DNA of 35,841 bases from 2-12-FULL-42-15 sp964196565. GTDB taxonomy: Bacteria > Pseudomonadota > Gammaproteobacteria > Coxiellales > Coxiellaceae. Made by a program: the position numbers and the translations under genes. This document shows positions 15,438 through 23,594 of the stretch, one piece after another (position 1 is the first letter of the stretch; each line of letters begins with the position of its first letter). Below the pieces are notes generated by a model. It saw only the letters and a program-made list of their open reading frames with translations, did not search any database and was not told the origin of the DNA. The DNA lies in assembly GCA_964196565.1 (NCBI GenBank), contig CAXMUH010000018.1, positions 1-35,841 of the forward strand. The letters are read 5' to 3'.

Positions 15438-15517
15438 ATAATAGCAAAATTAAGTGATCGCAGATATAAAAATCAATCATCACCGAGAGATAATTAAATA
15501 CTAAGATTAAATATTAA

Positions 15518-15537
15518 GGGGGTCAAGACTGACCCCC
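15518..15537 (-). terminator. Hairpin terminator after the lipoprotein gene
   Basis: GGGGGTC, loop AAGACT, GACCCCC is a perfect 7-bp GC-rich stem just beyond the stop codon. On the minus strand it is followed by TTAATATTTAAT, an AT-rich but not pure T tract. Confidence 0.6.
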
Positions 15538-15546
15538 TCGGCAGAA

Positions 15547-16359
15547 TTAGCCTCTAGGATTAATACCAATATATAATGCTTCTTGTGCAAAACTATCAGA
15601 ATGTGATGGCTTATACATTATCGGAATAATCGACACATTCCACTGTGGATTATTTGTCCGGCGTGAAATACAAGCGAACCTTCCAAATGAACCTGCTTGC
15701 ACCGCTGCCATATATCCGCTTATCGACCCTCTAATATCATGCATACGATTTATTTTTTCAGCTTGCATGTATTGATCACGCGCCAGAGTTTCAACCGCTT
15801 GCTTTGAGAGCTTAATCTTGCCTCGACCATCCACCGAATAATCTATTCTGCTAAGAGATGCTTTTGCACCCAAATAAGATTTTATTGGGCTGATATATGC
15901 GTCAGCAACGATGTCCTTGCTAAAATAGGCGACTGAACGAAACGATCCACCATTTGCTTGACAATAACGGGCTAGTTCTTTTTTAGGTCTCTCTATATAT
16001 TGTATATTTTGAGCGCTATATGGCGCAAAATTAATATAAGATCCATCAGACATTGGTTTACCAATATTATAGTAATCATTTAGCATCTGCTTACGCGGAT
16101 TGTTGCTGGCTAAATTATTACCTTTAGTCGGGTATTGGTAAAACCCAGTAAAACGAGATCGGATAAAACTTGCAAGCGATAATCCTTTGTATCGATTGTA
16201 AGCAACCCTCCTATTAACTGGTCTATTTACTTTTACTTGACTGTATTGTCGGGTAGCTGCGGTGGGCCTATTATCAGCTGAATACGCTGCAGATTTTTGA
16301 TCAGCGTCACAACCCGCTAAACAGCAGGCAACGCCAAAAACAAATAGTTTCTTATACAT
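15547..16359 (-). CDS. Lipoprotein of unknown paralogous family (member 1)
   Basis: A 270-residue protein with a lipoprotein signal: MYKKLFVFGVACC, then lipobox LAGC with the lipidated cysteine at 17 and Asp at +2 after it. Asp at that position often favours inner-membrane retention in enterics. A low-complexity linker follows to about residue 55. From KGLSLASFIRSRFTGFY to the end it is clearly homologous to the next gene, with shared blocks NLASNNPRKQ, LNDYYN, QYIERPK, GSISGYMAAV and PIMYKP. Two cysteines (RYCQANGG and RFACIS) are conserved in both and may form a disulfide. No known family is recognised. AGGAGG sits in the loop of a hairpin abutting the ATG. Confidence 0.8.
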   Translation of the reverse strand: MYKKLFVFGVACCLAGCDADQKSAAYSADNRPTAATRQYSQVKVNRPVNRRVAYNRYKGLSLASFIRSRFTGFYQYPTKGNNLASNNPRKQMLNDYYNIGKPMSDGSYINFAPYSAQNIQYIERPKKELARYCQANGGSFRSVAYFSKDIVADAYISPIKSYLGAKASLSRIDYSVDGRGKIKLSKQAVETLARDQYMQAEKINRMHDIRGSISGYMAAVQAGSFGRFACISRRTNNPQWNVSIIPIMYKPSHSDSFAQEALYIGINPRG

Positions 16360-16465
16360 GAGCAGATCCTCCTTGTGCTCGCTTCTTTGACAACTGCTGC
16401 TTTAAACCAAATGGTAAAAAATTTACCGACTTATCGCAACAGCCTTTTTGCAAAGCTACATCCAT
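16352..16465 (-). CDS. Possible 37-codon leader ORF upstream of the lipoprotein gene
   Basis: An ATG at 16463-16465 with GGAG four bases upstream opens a 37-codon frame (MDVALQKGCCDKSVNFLPFG...). It reads through the hairpin and ribosome-binding site of the lipoprotein gene and stops at TAA 16352-16354, overlapping its first codons. Translation through it could open the hairpin and couple the two. The peptide resembles nothing known. A shorter 10-codon frame ends at the equivalent place before the paralogue but lacks a ribosome-binding site. Confidence 0.3.
   Translation of the reverse strand: MDVALQKGCCDKSVNFLPFGLKQQLSKKRAQGGSAHV
16360..16380 (-). promoter_or_regulatory. Leader hairpin presenting the Shine-Dalgarno, CsrA-site-like
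   Basis: On the minus strand GAGCA (16376-16380) pairs with TGCTC (16360-16364), which directly precedes the ATG. The 11-base loop CAAGGAGGATC holds the Shine-Dalgarno and ACAAGGA-like core of a CsrA-binding site. The same arrangement precedes the paralogous gene. Confidence 0.5.
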
Positions 16466-16539
16466 GTAACTCCGCTGCTAACTAGTAAAATATTTTTCAC
16501 CGGCCAACAATCGTCTTAATTTTTGCTTAAGATAATACA

Positions 16540-16568
16540 ACAGTACCAACTTTGAGGGGGGTTTACAA
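16540..16568 (-). promoter_or_regulatory. Promoter of the lipoprotein gene
   Basis: On the minus strand TTGTAA (16563-16568) and TACTGT (16540-16545) are 17 bases apart. The spacer ends CAAAGTTGG, and the block CAAAGTTGGTACTGT matches the paralogue's promoter (CAAAGTTGCTATTGT) at the same position. The leader would be about 175 bases. Confidence 0.45.
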
Positions 16569-16613
16569 CAAATTACTGATCTAAAAAGAAAATTGACGAA
16601 AATAGACGAAAAA

Positions 16614-16640
16614 TAGACCACCCCAAGATGAAGTGGTCTA
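16614..16640 (-). terminator. Terminator of the second paralogue
   Basis: TAGACCAC and GTGGTCTA form a perfect 8-bp stem. On the minus strand it is followed directly by TTTTTCG, about 25 bases after the stop codon at 16664. Confidence 0.7.
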
Positions 16641-16663
16641 AAGCTCATGGCTAAATTTCCGGC

Positions 16664-17437
16664 TTAACCCTTAGTGCTAATACCTATATATAATGCTTCA
16701 TGCACATTATTATCAACATTCGCTGGCTTATACATTATTGGCAATATTGAAACATGCCAAAGCGAATTGTTGGTTTGCTGTGAAACACAAGCAAACTTAC
16801 CAAATGCGCCATTTCTAACTGCTGCCATATAACCAGAAATTGAGCCCTGGATATCATGTTGGGTGTTAAGCTTCTGCGCTCTTAAATATTCATTGCGAGC
16901 CAATTGCTCTATTGCTGCATCAGAAAGCATCACTTCACCACGCTCACTAACCTTGTATTTCAATGAACTTAGTGATGTCTTTGCAGACAAATAGGCTTTC
17001 ACTGGATTGATATATTCTTTCGCAATAATATCTTTAGTGAAATAAGCAACAGACCTTAATGAGCCACCGTTGGCAGCACAAAAGCGTGTTAACTCACCTT
17101 TTGGTTTCTCGATATATTGAACGTTTTTCATATTGTATGGGGCATAATTCACGTACGAGCCATCAGCTAATGGTTTGCCTTCGTTATAATAATCATTCAA
17201 TAACTGGCGACGTGGGTTTTTGCTTGCCAAATTTGGACTACGGCTAGGGAGTGTATAAAACCCTGTAAACCGAGACCGTATAAACGCATTAACTGACATT
17301 CCCTTGTAGGGGTTTGCAGCTTGTGCACCGCTCTGATTTCTAAGAGACGGGTCAAAATTGTTCCCTGCTGCGTTTACGCTAGCACTTAAGCCAGCTAAAA
17401 CACAGGCTGTGCTGAGAAGAATCGTTTTTTTATCCAT
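16664..17437 (-). CDS. Secreted protein of unknown paralogous family (member 2)
   Basis: The product is 257 residues from the ATG at 17435-17437, which has AGGAGG seven bases upstream; a second ATG two codons earlier lies against the Shine-Dalgarno and is rejected. The N-terminus (MDKKTILLSTACVLAGLSAS) is a type I signal peptide with likely cleavage at SVNA, so this member is soluble in the periplasm or secreted, unlike its lipidated neighbour. The mature part matches member 1 nearly end to end (FIRSRFTGFY, NLASKNPRRQ, HDIQGSISGYMAAV, SILPIMYKP) and keeps the two cysteines. Tandem genes, shared promoter core and shared leader hairpin point to local duplication. Function unknown. Confidence 0.82.
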   Translation of the reverse strand: MDKKTILLSTACVLAGLSASVNAAGNNFDPSLRNQSGAQAANPYKGMSVNAFIRSRFTGFYTLPSRSPNLASKNPRRQLLNDYYNEGKPLADGSYVNYAPYNMKNVQYIEKPKGELTRFCAANGGSLRSVAYFTKDIIAKEYINPVKAYLSAKTSLSSLKYKVSERGEVMLSDAAIEQLARNEYLRAQKLNTQHDIQGSISGYMAAVRNGAFGKFACVSQQTNNSLWHVSILPIMYKPANVDNNVHEALYIGISTKG

Positions 17438-17459
17438 GAGCATTCCTCCTGTTGTGCTC
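17438..17459 (-). promoter_or_regulatory. Leader hairpin presenting the Shine-Dalgarno, CsrA-site-like
   Basis: On the minus strand GAGCA (17455-17459) pairs with TGCTC (17438-17442) right before the ATG. The 12-base loop CAACAGGAGGAA contains CAGGA and the Shine-Dalgarno. Stem and position are identical to the hairpin at 16360-16380, while the loop sequence differs. A perfect palindrome CTTAATC-TTA-GATTAAG (17475-17491) lies a little upstream in the leader. Confidence 0.5.
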
Positions 17460-17498
17460 CATTACTGCCGGCGGCTTAATCTTAGATTAAGTAAAATT

Positions 17499-17527
17499 AC
17501 AATAGCAACTTTGGCAATATAATTCAA
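17499..17527 (-). promoter_or_regulatory. Promoter of the second paralogue
   Basis: On the minus strand TTGAAT (17522-17527) and TATTGT (17499-17504) are 17 bases apart. The shared block CAAAGTTGCTATTGT overlaps the -10. The leader would be about 55 bases. Confidence 0.45.
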
Positions 17528-17683
17528 GAGGTTATTGTGATTATGTTTAATATCCCGCCCAAAAAGACACATCTATGCCTTGCACATAAATTTTAGCCCC
17601 TACTTTTAAAATTCTGGGGGTTTAAAATAACCAAAACAACAGCAACCCATCCTCATTCGAACCAGCTTGTATAATTTTAAAGG

Positions 17684-17701
17684 CATGAGCCGCGGCTCGT
17701 G
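17684..17701 (-). terminator. Hairpin terminator after glmU
   Basis: CATGAGCC and GGCTCGTG form a GC-rich near-palindrome 42 bases beyond the glmU stop. On the minus strand it is followed by CCTTTAAAATTAT, so it is a plausible though not ideal terminator. Confidence 0.45.
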
Positions 17702-17742
17702 AGGAAATACGTATTACCAAAACATCCTGGTACTTATAGAAA

Positions 17743-19122
17743 CTAAGATTCAGTTTCACAACGGCGAGCAGGGCGAGTCCAATCAGAAATGGTTTGTTGT
17801 TTAGTGCGCGCTAAAGTGAGTTGGTGATCGGGGGCATCTTGAGTAATGGTTGAGCCCGCCCCTATGGTAGCATTCTCCCCAACAATAATGGGAGCAACGA
17901 TTGAGGTGTTAGAGCCAATAAAGGCGCCATCTTTAATAACGGTCTCCCATTTATTGACACCATCATAATTACAAGTAATGGTGCCCGCACCAATATTTAC
18001 ATTTTCACCAATCTTAGCATCACCCAAATAGGTTAGGTGACTGGCTTTAGAACCTTTGCCAAGCTGTGTTTTTTTAATTTCAACAAAGTTGCCCACCTTG
18101 CATTCGTCCTCTAAAATTGTGCCGGGGCGTAAACGCGCAAACGGTCCAACTGAACAGTGGTTTGAGATAACAGCGCCTTCAATTAAGGTATTAGGTAAGA
18201 CCGTTACATCATCACCGATGGTGCTTGACTTAATAATACAATTTGCACCAATATGACAATTTTTGCCTATGGTCACAGGACCTTCTAAAATGACATTAAT
18301 ATCGAGTGTTGTGTCACGACCTAAGTTAACGCCTTTGCCGCGAATATCTAAACGATGCGGGTCGATAATGCGAACACCAGCTAATGCTAATTTTTTTGCG
18401 TATTGCAATTGATAACTGCGTTCTAAATTGGCTAATTGCCACAAATCATTGATCCCTTGAACTTCGATTTCATTTGTGGTGCTTATATCGCTTACCGGTA
18501 TTTGGTGGCTAACAGCCAATGAAATAATGTCCGTCAAATAAAATTCACCCTGTTGATTGTGTGGCTTTAAGGTAGGTAACCATTGATTTAATAAAGCTGA
18601 GGAACAGGTAATGATGCCTGTATTAATTTCATTAATCTGGCGCTGCTTTTTATTCGCATCTTTGTGTTCAACAATTTCAATAACCTTTCCATGCTCATTA
18701 CGAATAATGCGGCCTAATCCTGTTGGATCGAAGGCTTTTGCTACCAAAATGCCCAAGCCATTAACTGGCGTCACGTCCAACAAAGACTGTAATGTTTCAC
18801 TGCTAATCAGTGGGACATCACCATATAAAACCAAAACTCGATCATCTTTATCGATATGTGGAAGCGCCTGCATCACCGCATGCCCCGTGCCTAGTTGCTC
18901 CTTTTGCTCAACCCAGTTAACGGCCAACTGCAGAAGACTGTTGCGAACAATCTTTTGCCCATTGCCACAGACAACATGAATTTGGTGCGGTGTAAGTTCT
19001 AATGTGGTACTCACCACGCGTTCTAATAAAGGTATACCTGCAAGGTGATGCATAACCTTAGGAACGTTTGATGCCATTCGCTTTCCCTTGCCGGCGGCAA
19101 GGATCACAACACTTAATTGCAT
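17743..19122 (-). CDS. glmU: Bifunctional GlmU (acetyltransferase / uridylyltransferase)
   Basis: GlmU acetylates glucosamine-1-phosphate and then joins it to UTP, giving UDP-GlcNAc for peptidoglycan and LPS. The N-terminal nucleotidyltransferase domain shows LAAGKGKRM (8-16), then PKVMHHL and LYGDVPL. The C-terminal left-handed beta-helix has hexapeptide repeats and the acetyltransferase active-site block KASHLTYLGDA (with the catalytic His), NIGAGTITCNYDGVNK and FIGSNTSIVAPI. At 459 residues it is full length (E. coli 456). It lies downstream of atpC, the common gammaproteobacterial order, separated by a repeat hairpin. Confidence 0.98.
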   Translation of the reverse strand: MQLSVVILAAGKGKRMASNVPKVMHHLAGIPLLERVVSTTLELTPHQIHVVCGNGQKIVRNSLLQLAVNWVEQKEQLGTGHAVMQALPHIDKDDRVLVLYGDVPLISSETLQSLLDVTPVNGLGILVAKAFDPTGLGRIIRNEHGKVIEIVEHKDANKKQRQINEINTGIITCSSALLNQWLPTLKPHNQQGEFYLTDIISLAVSHQIPVSDISTTNEIEVQGINDLWQLANLERSYQLQYAKKLALAGVRIIDPHRLDIRGKGVNLGRDTTLDINVILEGPVTIGKNCHIGANCIIKSSTIGDDVTVLPNTLIEGAVISNHCSVGPFARLRPGTILEDECKVGNFVEIKKTQLGKGSKASHLTYLGDAKIGENVNIGAGTITCNYDGVNKWETVIKDGAFIGSNTSIVAPIIVGENATIGAGSTITQDAPDHQLTLARTKQQTISDWTRPARRCETES

Positions 19123-19202
19123 AATTTGAGACCATTTTTGTAAGCTGGATATTAGTATTTTAGCATATTTTTATTATGCTTCGTTATTCCTGCGATGCCT
19201 TT

Positions 19203-19276
19203 GTCATTCCTGCGTAAGCAGGAATCTCATTAATTCGGCGCTTAACTCAAAAGATCCCAGCTTTCGCTGGGATGAC
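19203..19276. repeat. GTCATTCC-type palindromic repeat between atpC and glmU
   Basis: The element starts GTCATTCCTGC and ends GCTGGGATGAC, with two internal hairpins: CCTGC-GTAA-GCAGG and ATCCCAGC-TTTC-GCTGGGAT. This type of element is common in proteobacterial intergenic regions. On the minus strand the second hairpin has a GAAA loop and is followed by CTTTTGAG, 46 bases past the atpC stop, so it may also terminate the atp operon. Confidence 0.75.
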
Positions 19277-19322
19277 GATTTATTGGATTGAATGAAATAA
19301 AGCCCAACAAGATCCGGTCAGC

Positions 19323-19754
19323 CTACGAACGACGGCCAAGTCGGCGCAGCATTTCAATCGCGCGTAACTGGGCGGCAGCTTCTGCCAATTCAGACAATGC
19401 GCGCGAATATTCGACCCCAGCCTTATGCTCAGTAATCGTTTTCTCTGCTTCCTCTTTGGCAGCAAGGGCTGCAGCCTCATCCAAATCAGCGGCACGAACA
19501 GCGGTATCGGCTAGCACTGTCACCACTTCTGGTTGCACCTCAAGCATCCCACCCGACATATAAAAAATTTCTTCTTCGTCGTTCTCTAGAATCGCGCGGA
19601 TTTGACCAGGTTTTAAGGAAGTTAACAATGCGGTATGCCCAGGATATATCCCGAGCTCTCCAGCACTGCCGGTGGCAATTAATGCTTTGACTTTGCCGCT
19701 GAAGATCTCAGATTCTGCGCTCACAATGTCTAGTTGCATAGTTTCTTGTGCCAT
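19323..19754 (-). CDS. atpC: ATP synthase F1 epsilon subunit
   Basis: Epsilon forms part of the central stalk and can inhibit ATP hydrolysis through its C-terminal helices. The N-terminal beta-sandwich reads MQLDIVSAESEIFSGKVKALIATGSAGELGIYPGHTALLT, recognisable in short blocks such as GELGIYPGH. The C-terminal helical part is alanine and glutamate rich and ends RAIEMLRRLGRRS. At 143 residues it is normal. It is the last gene of the operon, 11 bases after atpD. Confidence 0.96.
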   Translation of the reverse strand: MAQETMQLDIVSAESEIFSGKVKALIATGSAGELGIYPGHTALLTSLKPGQIRAILENDEEEIFYMSGGMLEVQPEVVTVLADTAVRAADLDEAAALAAKEEAEKTITEHKAGVEYSRALSELAEAAAQLRAIEMLRRLGRRS

Positions 19755-19765
19755 TGGTACCTACT

Positions 19766-21145
19766 CTATAATGATTTAGCTTTTTCAACCGCTTCTTCAA
19801 TCGTACCAACCATATAAAAAGCTTGTTCAGGCAGCCCATCATAGTCACCGTTAATAATGCCTTTAAAACCACGGATGGTATCTTTCAAGGATGCATATTT
19901 TCCAGGGGATCCAGTAAAAATTTCTGCCACAAAGAAGGGTTGAGATAAAAAGCGCTGAATCTTACGTGCGCGACGAACAATTAATTTATCTTCTTCAGAT
20001 AATTCATCCATACCCAAAATAGCAATAATATCTTTTAGCTCTTTATAACGTTGCAAAGTTTCTTTCACGCCTTGCGCAACATTATAATGATCCTCACCAA
20101 TAACCAGTGGATCCAATTGCCTGGAGGTAGAATCCAGTGGATCAATAGCAGGATAAATTCCAAGCTCTGCAATTTGGCGAGATAACACAATGGTTGCATC
20201 CAAATGCGCAAAGGTGGTTGCTGGAGACGGATCGGTTAAGTCATCGGCCGGAACATAAACCGCTTGAATCGACGTAATCGATCCAGTTTTAGTTGAGGTA
20301 ATACGTTCTTGCAATTTACCCATTTCATCAGCCAAGGTGGGTTGATAACCTACAGCAGATGGCATACGACCTAAGAGTGCGGACACTTCAACCCCAGCCA
20401 AGGTATAACGATAAATATTATCAATAAATAATAAAACGTCACGCCCTTCGTCACGAAAACTTTCAGCGATGGTAAGTCCAGTTAACGCAACACGCAAACG
20501 GTTACCAGGAGGCTCATTCATCTGACCATAAACCAAGGCCACCTTGTCTAATACTTTTGATTCTTTCATTTCATGATAAAAATCATTCCCTTCTCTCGTG
20601 CGCTCACCCACACCGGCGAATACTGAATAGCCACTGTGCTCAATCGCGATATTACGAATAAGCTCCATCATATTAACGGTTTTACCAACACCCGCTCCAC
20701 CAAATAGGCCGACTTTACCGCCCTTGGCAAATGGACAAAGCAAATCGATCACTTTAACGCCGGTTTCTAAAATTTCGGTACTGCCTGCTTGATCAATATA
20801 AGAAGGCGCTTCACGGTGAATTGGTAATTTGGTTTCTGCACCGATGGGTCCTTTCTCATCGATAGGGTTGCCTAATACATTCATAATGCGGCCCAAGGTT
20901 TTTTTACCAACCGGAACTTCAATTGGCTTTTTTGTATTATTTACCTCAAGACCACGACGCAAACCTTCGGTTGCACCCATGGCCAAGGTTCTAACCACGC
21001 CGTCACCCAATTGCTGCTGCACTTCCAACGTTAAATTATTTTCACTAATTTTTAACGCGTCATAAATTTTAGGTACCGCATCACGTGGAAACTCAACGTC
21101 CACGACGGCACCTATCACCTCAATTATGTTACCCGTTGCACTCAT
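19766..21145 (-). CDS. atpD: ATP synthase F1 beta subunit
   Basis: This is the catalytic subunit. The P-loop GGAGVGKT is at 149-156. It is followed by VGERTREGNDFYHEM with the catalytic glutamate, the Walker B region LLFIDNIYRYTLAG, and the conserved MPSAVGYQPTLADEMG. Full length at 459 residues (E. coli 460). It lies between atpG and atpC with short gaps. Nothing is abnormal. Confidence 0.98.
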   Translation of the reverse strand: MSATGNIIEVIGAVVDVEFPRDAVPKIYDALKISENNLTLEVQQQLGDGVVRTLAMGATEGLRRGLEVNNTKKPIEVPVGKKTLGRIMNVLGNPIDEKGPIGAETKLPIHREAPSYIDQAGSTEILETGVKVIDLLCPFAKGGKVGLFGGAGVGKTVNMMELIRNIAIEHSGYSVFAGVGERTREGNDFYHEMKESKVLDKVALVYGQMNEPPGNRLRVALTGLTIAESFRDEGRDVLLFIDNIYRYTLAGVEVSALLGRMPSAVGYQPTLADEMGKLQERITSTKTGSITSIQAVYVPADDLTDPSPATTFAHLDATIVLSRQIAELGIYPAIDPLDSTSRQLDPLVIGEDHYNVAQGVKETLQRYKELKDIIAILGMDELSEEDKLIVRRARKIQRFLSQPFFVAEIFTGSPGKYASLKDTIRGFKGIINGDYDGLPEQAFYMVGTIEEAVEKAKSL

Positions 21146-21155
21146 TTATTTTTCC

Positions 21156-22022
21156 TCACTCAACCGCAGCGGCACCAGCAACAATTTCCGCGATTTCTCG
21201 GGTAATTCCTGCTTGACGTGCTTTGTTATAGACTAATTGTAATTCTTTAATAATACCACCTGCGTTATCGGTCGCGCTTTTCATCGCCACCATGCGCGCA
21301 CTTTGTTCGCACGCAATATTTTCAACAACAGATTGATAAACTTGTGATTCAATATAACGAATCAATAATCGTTCTAATAATATTTTTGATGAATCGGGCT
21401 CATAAATATAATCCCAATGTCCTTGTGACTCTTGTTCTGATTGCTGCAAAGGCAATAATTGGCGAATCTGAGGTCGCTGCACCATGGTGTTGATAAATTC
21501 ATTGCTGGCAATGTAAACGGCATCCACTTCGCCTTGATCAAACTGATCCAGCATCACTCTAACGATACCAATCAAATCTTGCACTTCTGGAGCATCACCC
21601 AAATGATCGGCAACGGCGATCACATTACCACCGACTGAGCGAAAAAAGGATTCACCTTTACGACCAATCACAGACAAATCGATTTCAATGTCTTTTTCGT
21701 CCCAGCCCTTCATGTCTTTCAGCACGCGGCGCAATAAATTAATATTAAGCCCACCACACAATCCGCGATCCGTGGTCACAACAATAAATCCTACGCGCTT
21801 AATGCTCTCGCGTTGTTCTAGATAAGGATGTTTAAACTCACTTTGGCTGGAAGCAACATGGCTAATAACATCGCGAATCTTTTGTGCATAGGGGCGTGAC
21901 AGCGCCATGCGATCTTGCGCTTTTCGCATTTTACTCGCAGCAACTAATTCCATTGCCCGTGTAATTTTCTGCGTATTTTTAACGCTGGCTATTTTGCCGC
22001 GTATTTCTCTCGCTTGTGACAT
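21156..22022 (-). CDS. atpG: ATP synthase F1 gamma subunit
   Basis: Gamma is the rotating central shaft. The N-terminal helix MSQAREIRGKIASVKNTQKI continues TRAMELVAASKMRKAQ. TTDRGLCGGLN lies in the middle and the C-terminal helix has MVAMKSATDNAGGII and QLVYNKARQAGITREIAEI, all family signatures. At 288 residues it matches E. coli (287). Confidence 0.97.
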   Translation of the reverse strand: MSQAREIRGKIASVKNTQKITRAMELVAASKMRKAQDRMALSRPYAQKIRDVISHVASSQSEFKHPYLEQRESIKRVGFIVVTTDRGLCGGLNINLLRRVLKDMKGWDEKDIEIDLSVIGRKGESFFRSVGGNVIAVADHLGDAPEVQDLIGIVRVMLDQFDQGEVDAVYIASNEFINTMVQRPQIRQLLPLQQSEQESQGHWDYIYEPDSSKILLERLLIRYIESQVYQSVVENIACEQSARMVAMKSATDNAGGIIKELQLVYNKARQAGITREIAEIVAGAAAVE

Positions 22023-22041
22023 TGGCTCTCAATCACCTTGG

Positions 22042-23589
22042 TTAATAGGCTTGTGTTTTTACAAATTCATCTAACACCGCTTTCATCGATTCTGCGATCT
22101 CATCAGTATATTTTGGCTTGTCATTAATTTCTTTTAGCAGCTCAGCTTGCTGATGGTGCAGGTAACTAATTAATTCACGTTGAAAACCAACAATTTTCTT
22201 CAGTTCCACATCATCCAAATAGCCTTCATTCACGGCATACCAAACACAAGCCATCTCAGCAACACTTAAGGGCTGATATTGCGGTTGCTTTAATATTTCC
22301 ATAACTCGCTGACCGCGCTCTAATTGTTTACGAGTTACATCATCAAGATCTGATGCAAATTGCGCAAAGGCTTCTAACTCACGATATTGAGCTAACGCAA
22401 TACGAATACCACCGCTTAATTTTTTTATGATTTTCGTTTGAGCGGCCCCTCCCACACGTGACACCGACAAACCTGCATTAATTGCAGGACGAATGCCCGA
22501 GTTATATAAGCTTACATCTAAAAAGATCTGGCCATCAGTAATCGAGATAACATTCGTTGGAATAAAGGCGGATACATCGCCCGCCTGGGTTTCAATAATC
22601 GGCAATGCAGTAAGTGAACCCGTTTTACCTTTGACTTCACCCTTAGTGAACTTTTCAACATATTCAACGTTAACGCGTGACGCGCGCTCTAGTAAACGTG
22701 AATGTAAATAGAAAACATCACCTGGATAGGCTTCTCGACCTGGTGGGCGGCGTAATAATAATGATATTTGGCGATAAGCCCAAGCTTGTTTGGTTAAATC
22801 GTCATAAATAATTAATGCATCTTGCCCACGATCACGGAAATATTCACCCATGGTGCAACCGGCATAAGGTGCTAAATATTGCAGCGCTGCTGCGTTCGCT
22901 GCGGTTGCCGCGACCACGATGGTGTGCCTCATCGCATCATGTTCTTCAAGCTTGCGTACCACATTAGCAACTGACGATGCCTTTTGACCAATGGCCACAT
23001 AAATACATTTAACGCCCGTGTGCTTTTGATTAATAATGGTATCAATTGCAATGGCCGTTTTACCGATTTGACGATCACCAATAATTAATTCACGTTGGCC
23101 ACGACCAATTGGCACCATGGCATCAATGGATTTTAATCCTGTTTGCATAGGTTCATCAACAGATTGGCGTTCAATTACACCAGGAGCCACCACTTCGAGT
23201 GGTGAGGTTAATTCGGTACCGAGCTCACCTTTGCCGTCAATCGGGTTACCCAATGCATCGACAACGCGACCGAGTAATTCCTTGCCGATAGGCACTTCTA
23301 AAATTCGTCCAGTACAGCGTACGGTCATACCTTCTTCTAAATGCTCATAGGGACCTAAAACCACAGCACCAACAGAGTCGCGCTCTAAGTTAAAAGCAAC
23401 GCCAAACGTATTGCCAGGAAATTCAATCATTTCCCCATACATCACATCACCCAAACCATAAATCCGAACGATACCATCTTTTAAATTAACAACAACACCT
23501 TCGGTGCGTATCTCTGGTGCAACATCGAATTTATCAATGCGCGCCTGAATAACTTCGCTAATTTCTGATGGTTGTAATGTTGATACCAT
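22042..23589 (-). CDS. atpA: ATP synthase F1 alpha subunit
   Basis: Alpha is the non-catalytic nucleotide-binding subunit alternating with beta. The P-loop GDRQIGKT is at 171-178, and the arginine-finger region SVSRVGGAAQT is present. The N-terminus (LQPSEISEVIQARIDKFD) is the delta-binding segment. The 515-residue length is typical (E. coli 513). Confidence 0.98.
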   Translation of the reverse strand: MVSTLQPSEISEVIQARIDKFDVAPEIRTEGVVVNLKDGIVRIYGLGDVMYGEMIEFPGNTFGVAFNLERDSVGAVVLGPYEHLEEGMTVRCTGRILEVPIGKELLGRVVDALGNPIDGKGELGTELTSPLEVVAPGVIERQSVDEPMQTGLKSIDAMVPIGRGQRELIIGDRQIGKTAIAIDTIINQKHTGVKCIYVAIGQKASSVANVVRKLEEHDAMRHTIVVAATAANAAALQYLAPYAGCTMGEYFRDRGQDALIIYDDLTKQAWAYRQISLLLRRPPGREAYPGDVFYLHSRLLERASRVNVEYVEKFTKGEVKGKTGSLTALPIIETQAGDVSAFIPTNVISITDGQIFLDVSLYNSGIRPAINAGLSVSRVGGAAQTKIIKKLSGGIRIALAQYRELEAFAQFASDLDDVTRKQLERGQRVMEILKQPQYQPLSVAEMACVWYAVNEGYLDDVELKKIVGFQRELISYLHHQQAELLKEINDKPKYTDEIAESMKAVLDEFVKTQAY

Positions 23590-23594
23590 AAATC

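Noticed and set aside
19203..19276. Possible CRISPR-like repeat or novel element between atpC and glmU
   Set aside because: It is a single GTCATTCC-type dispersed palindrome. No direct repeats with spacers occur anywhere in the window.
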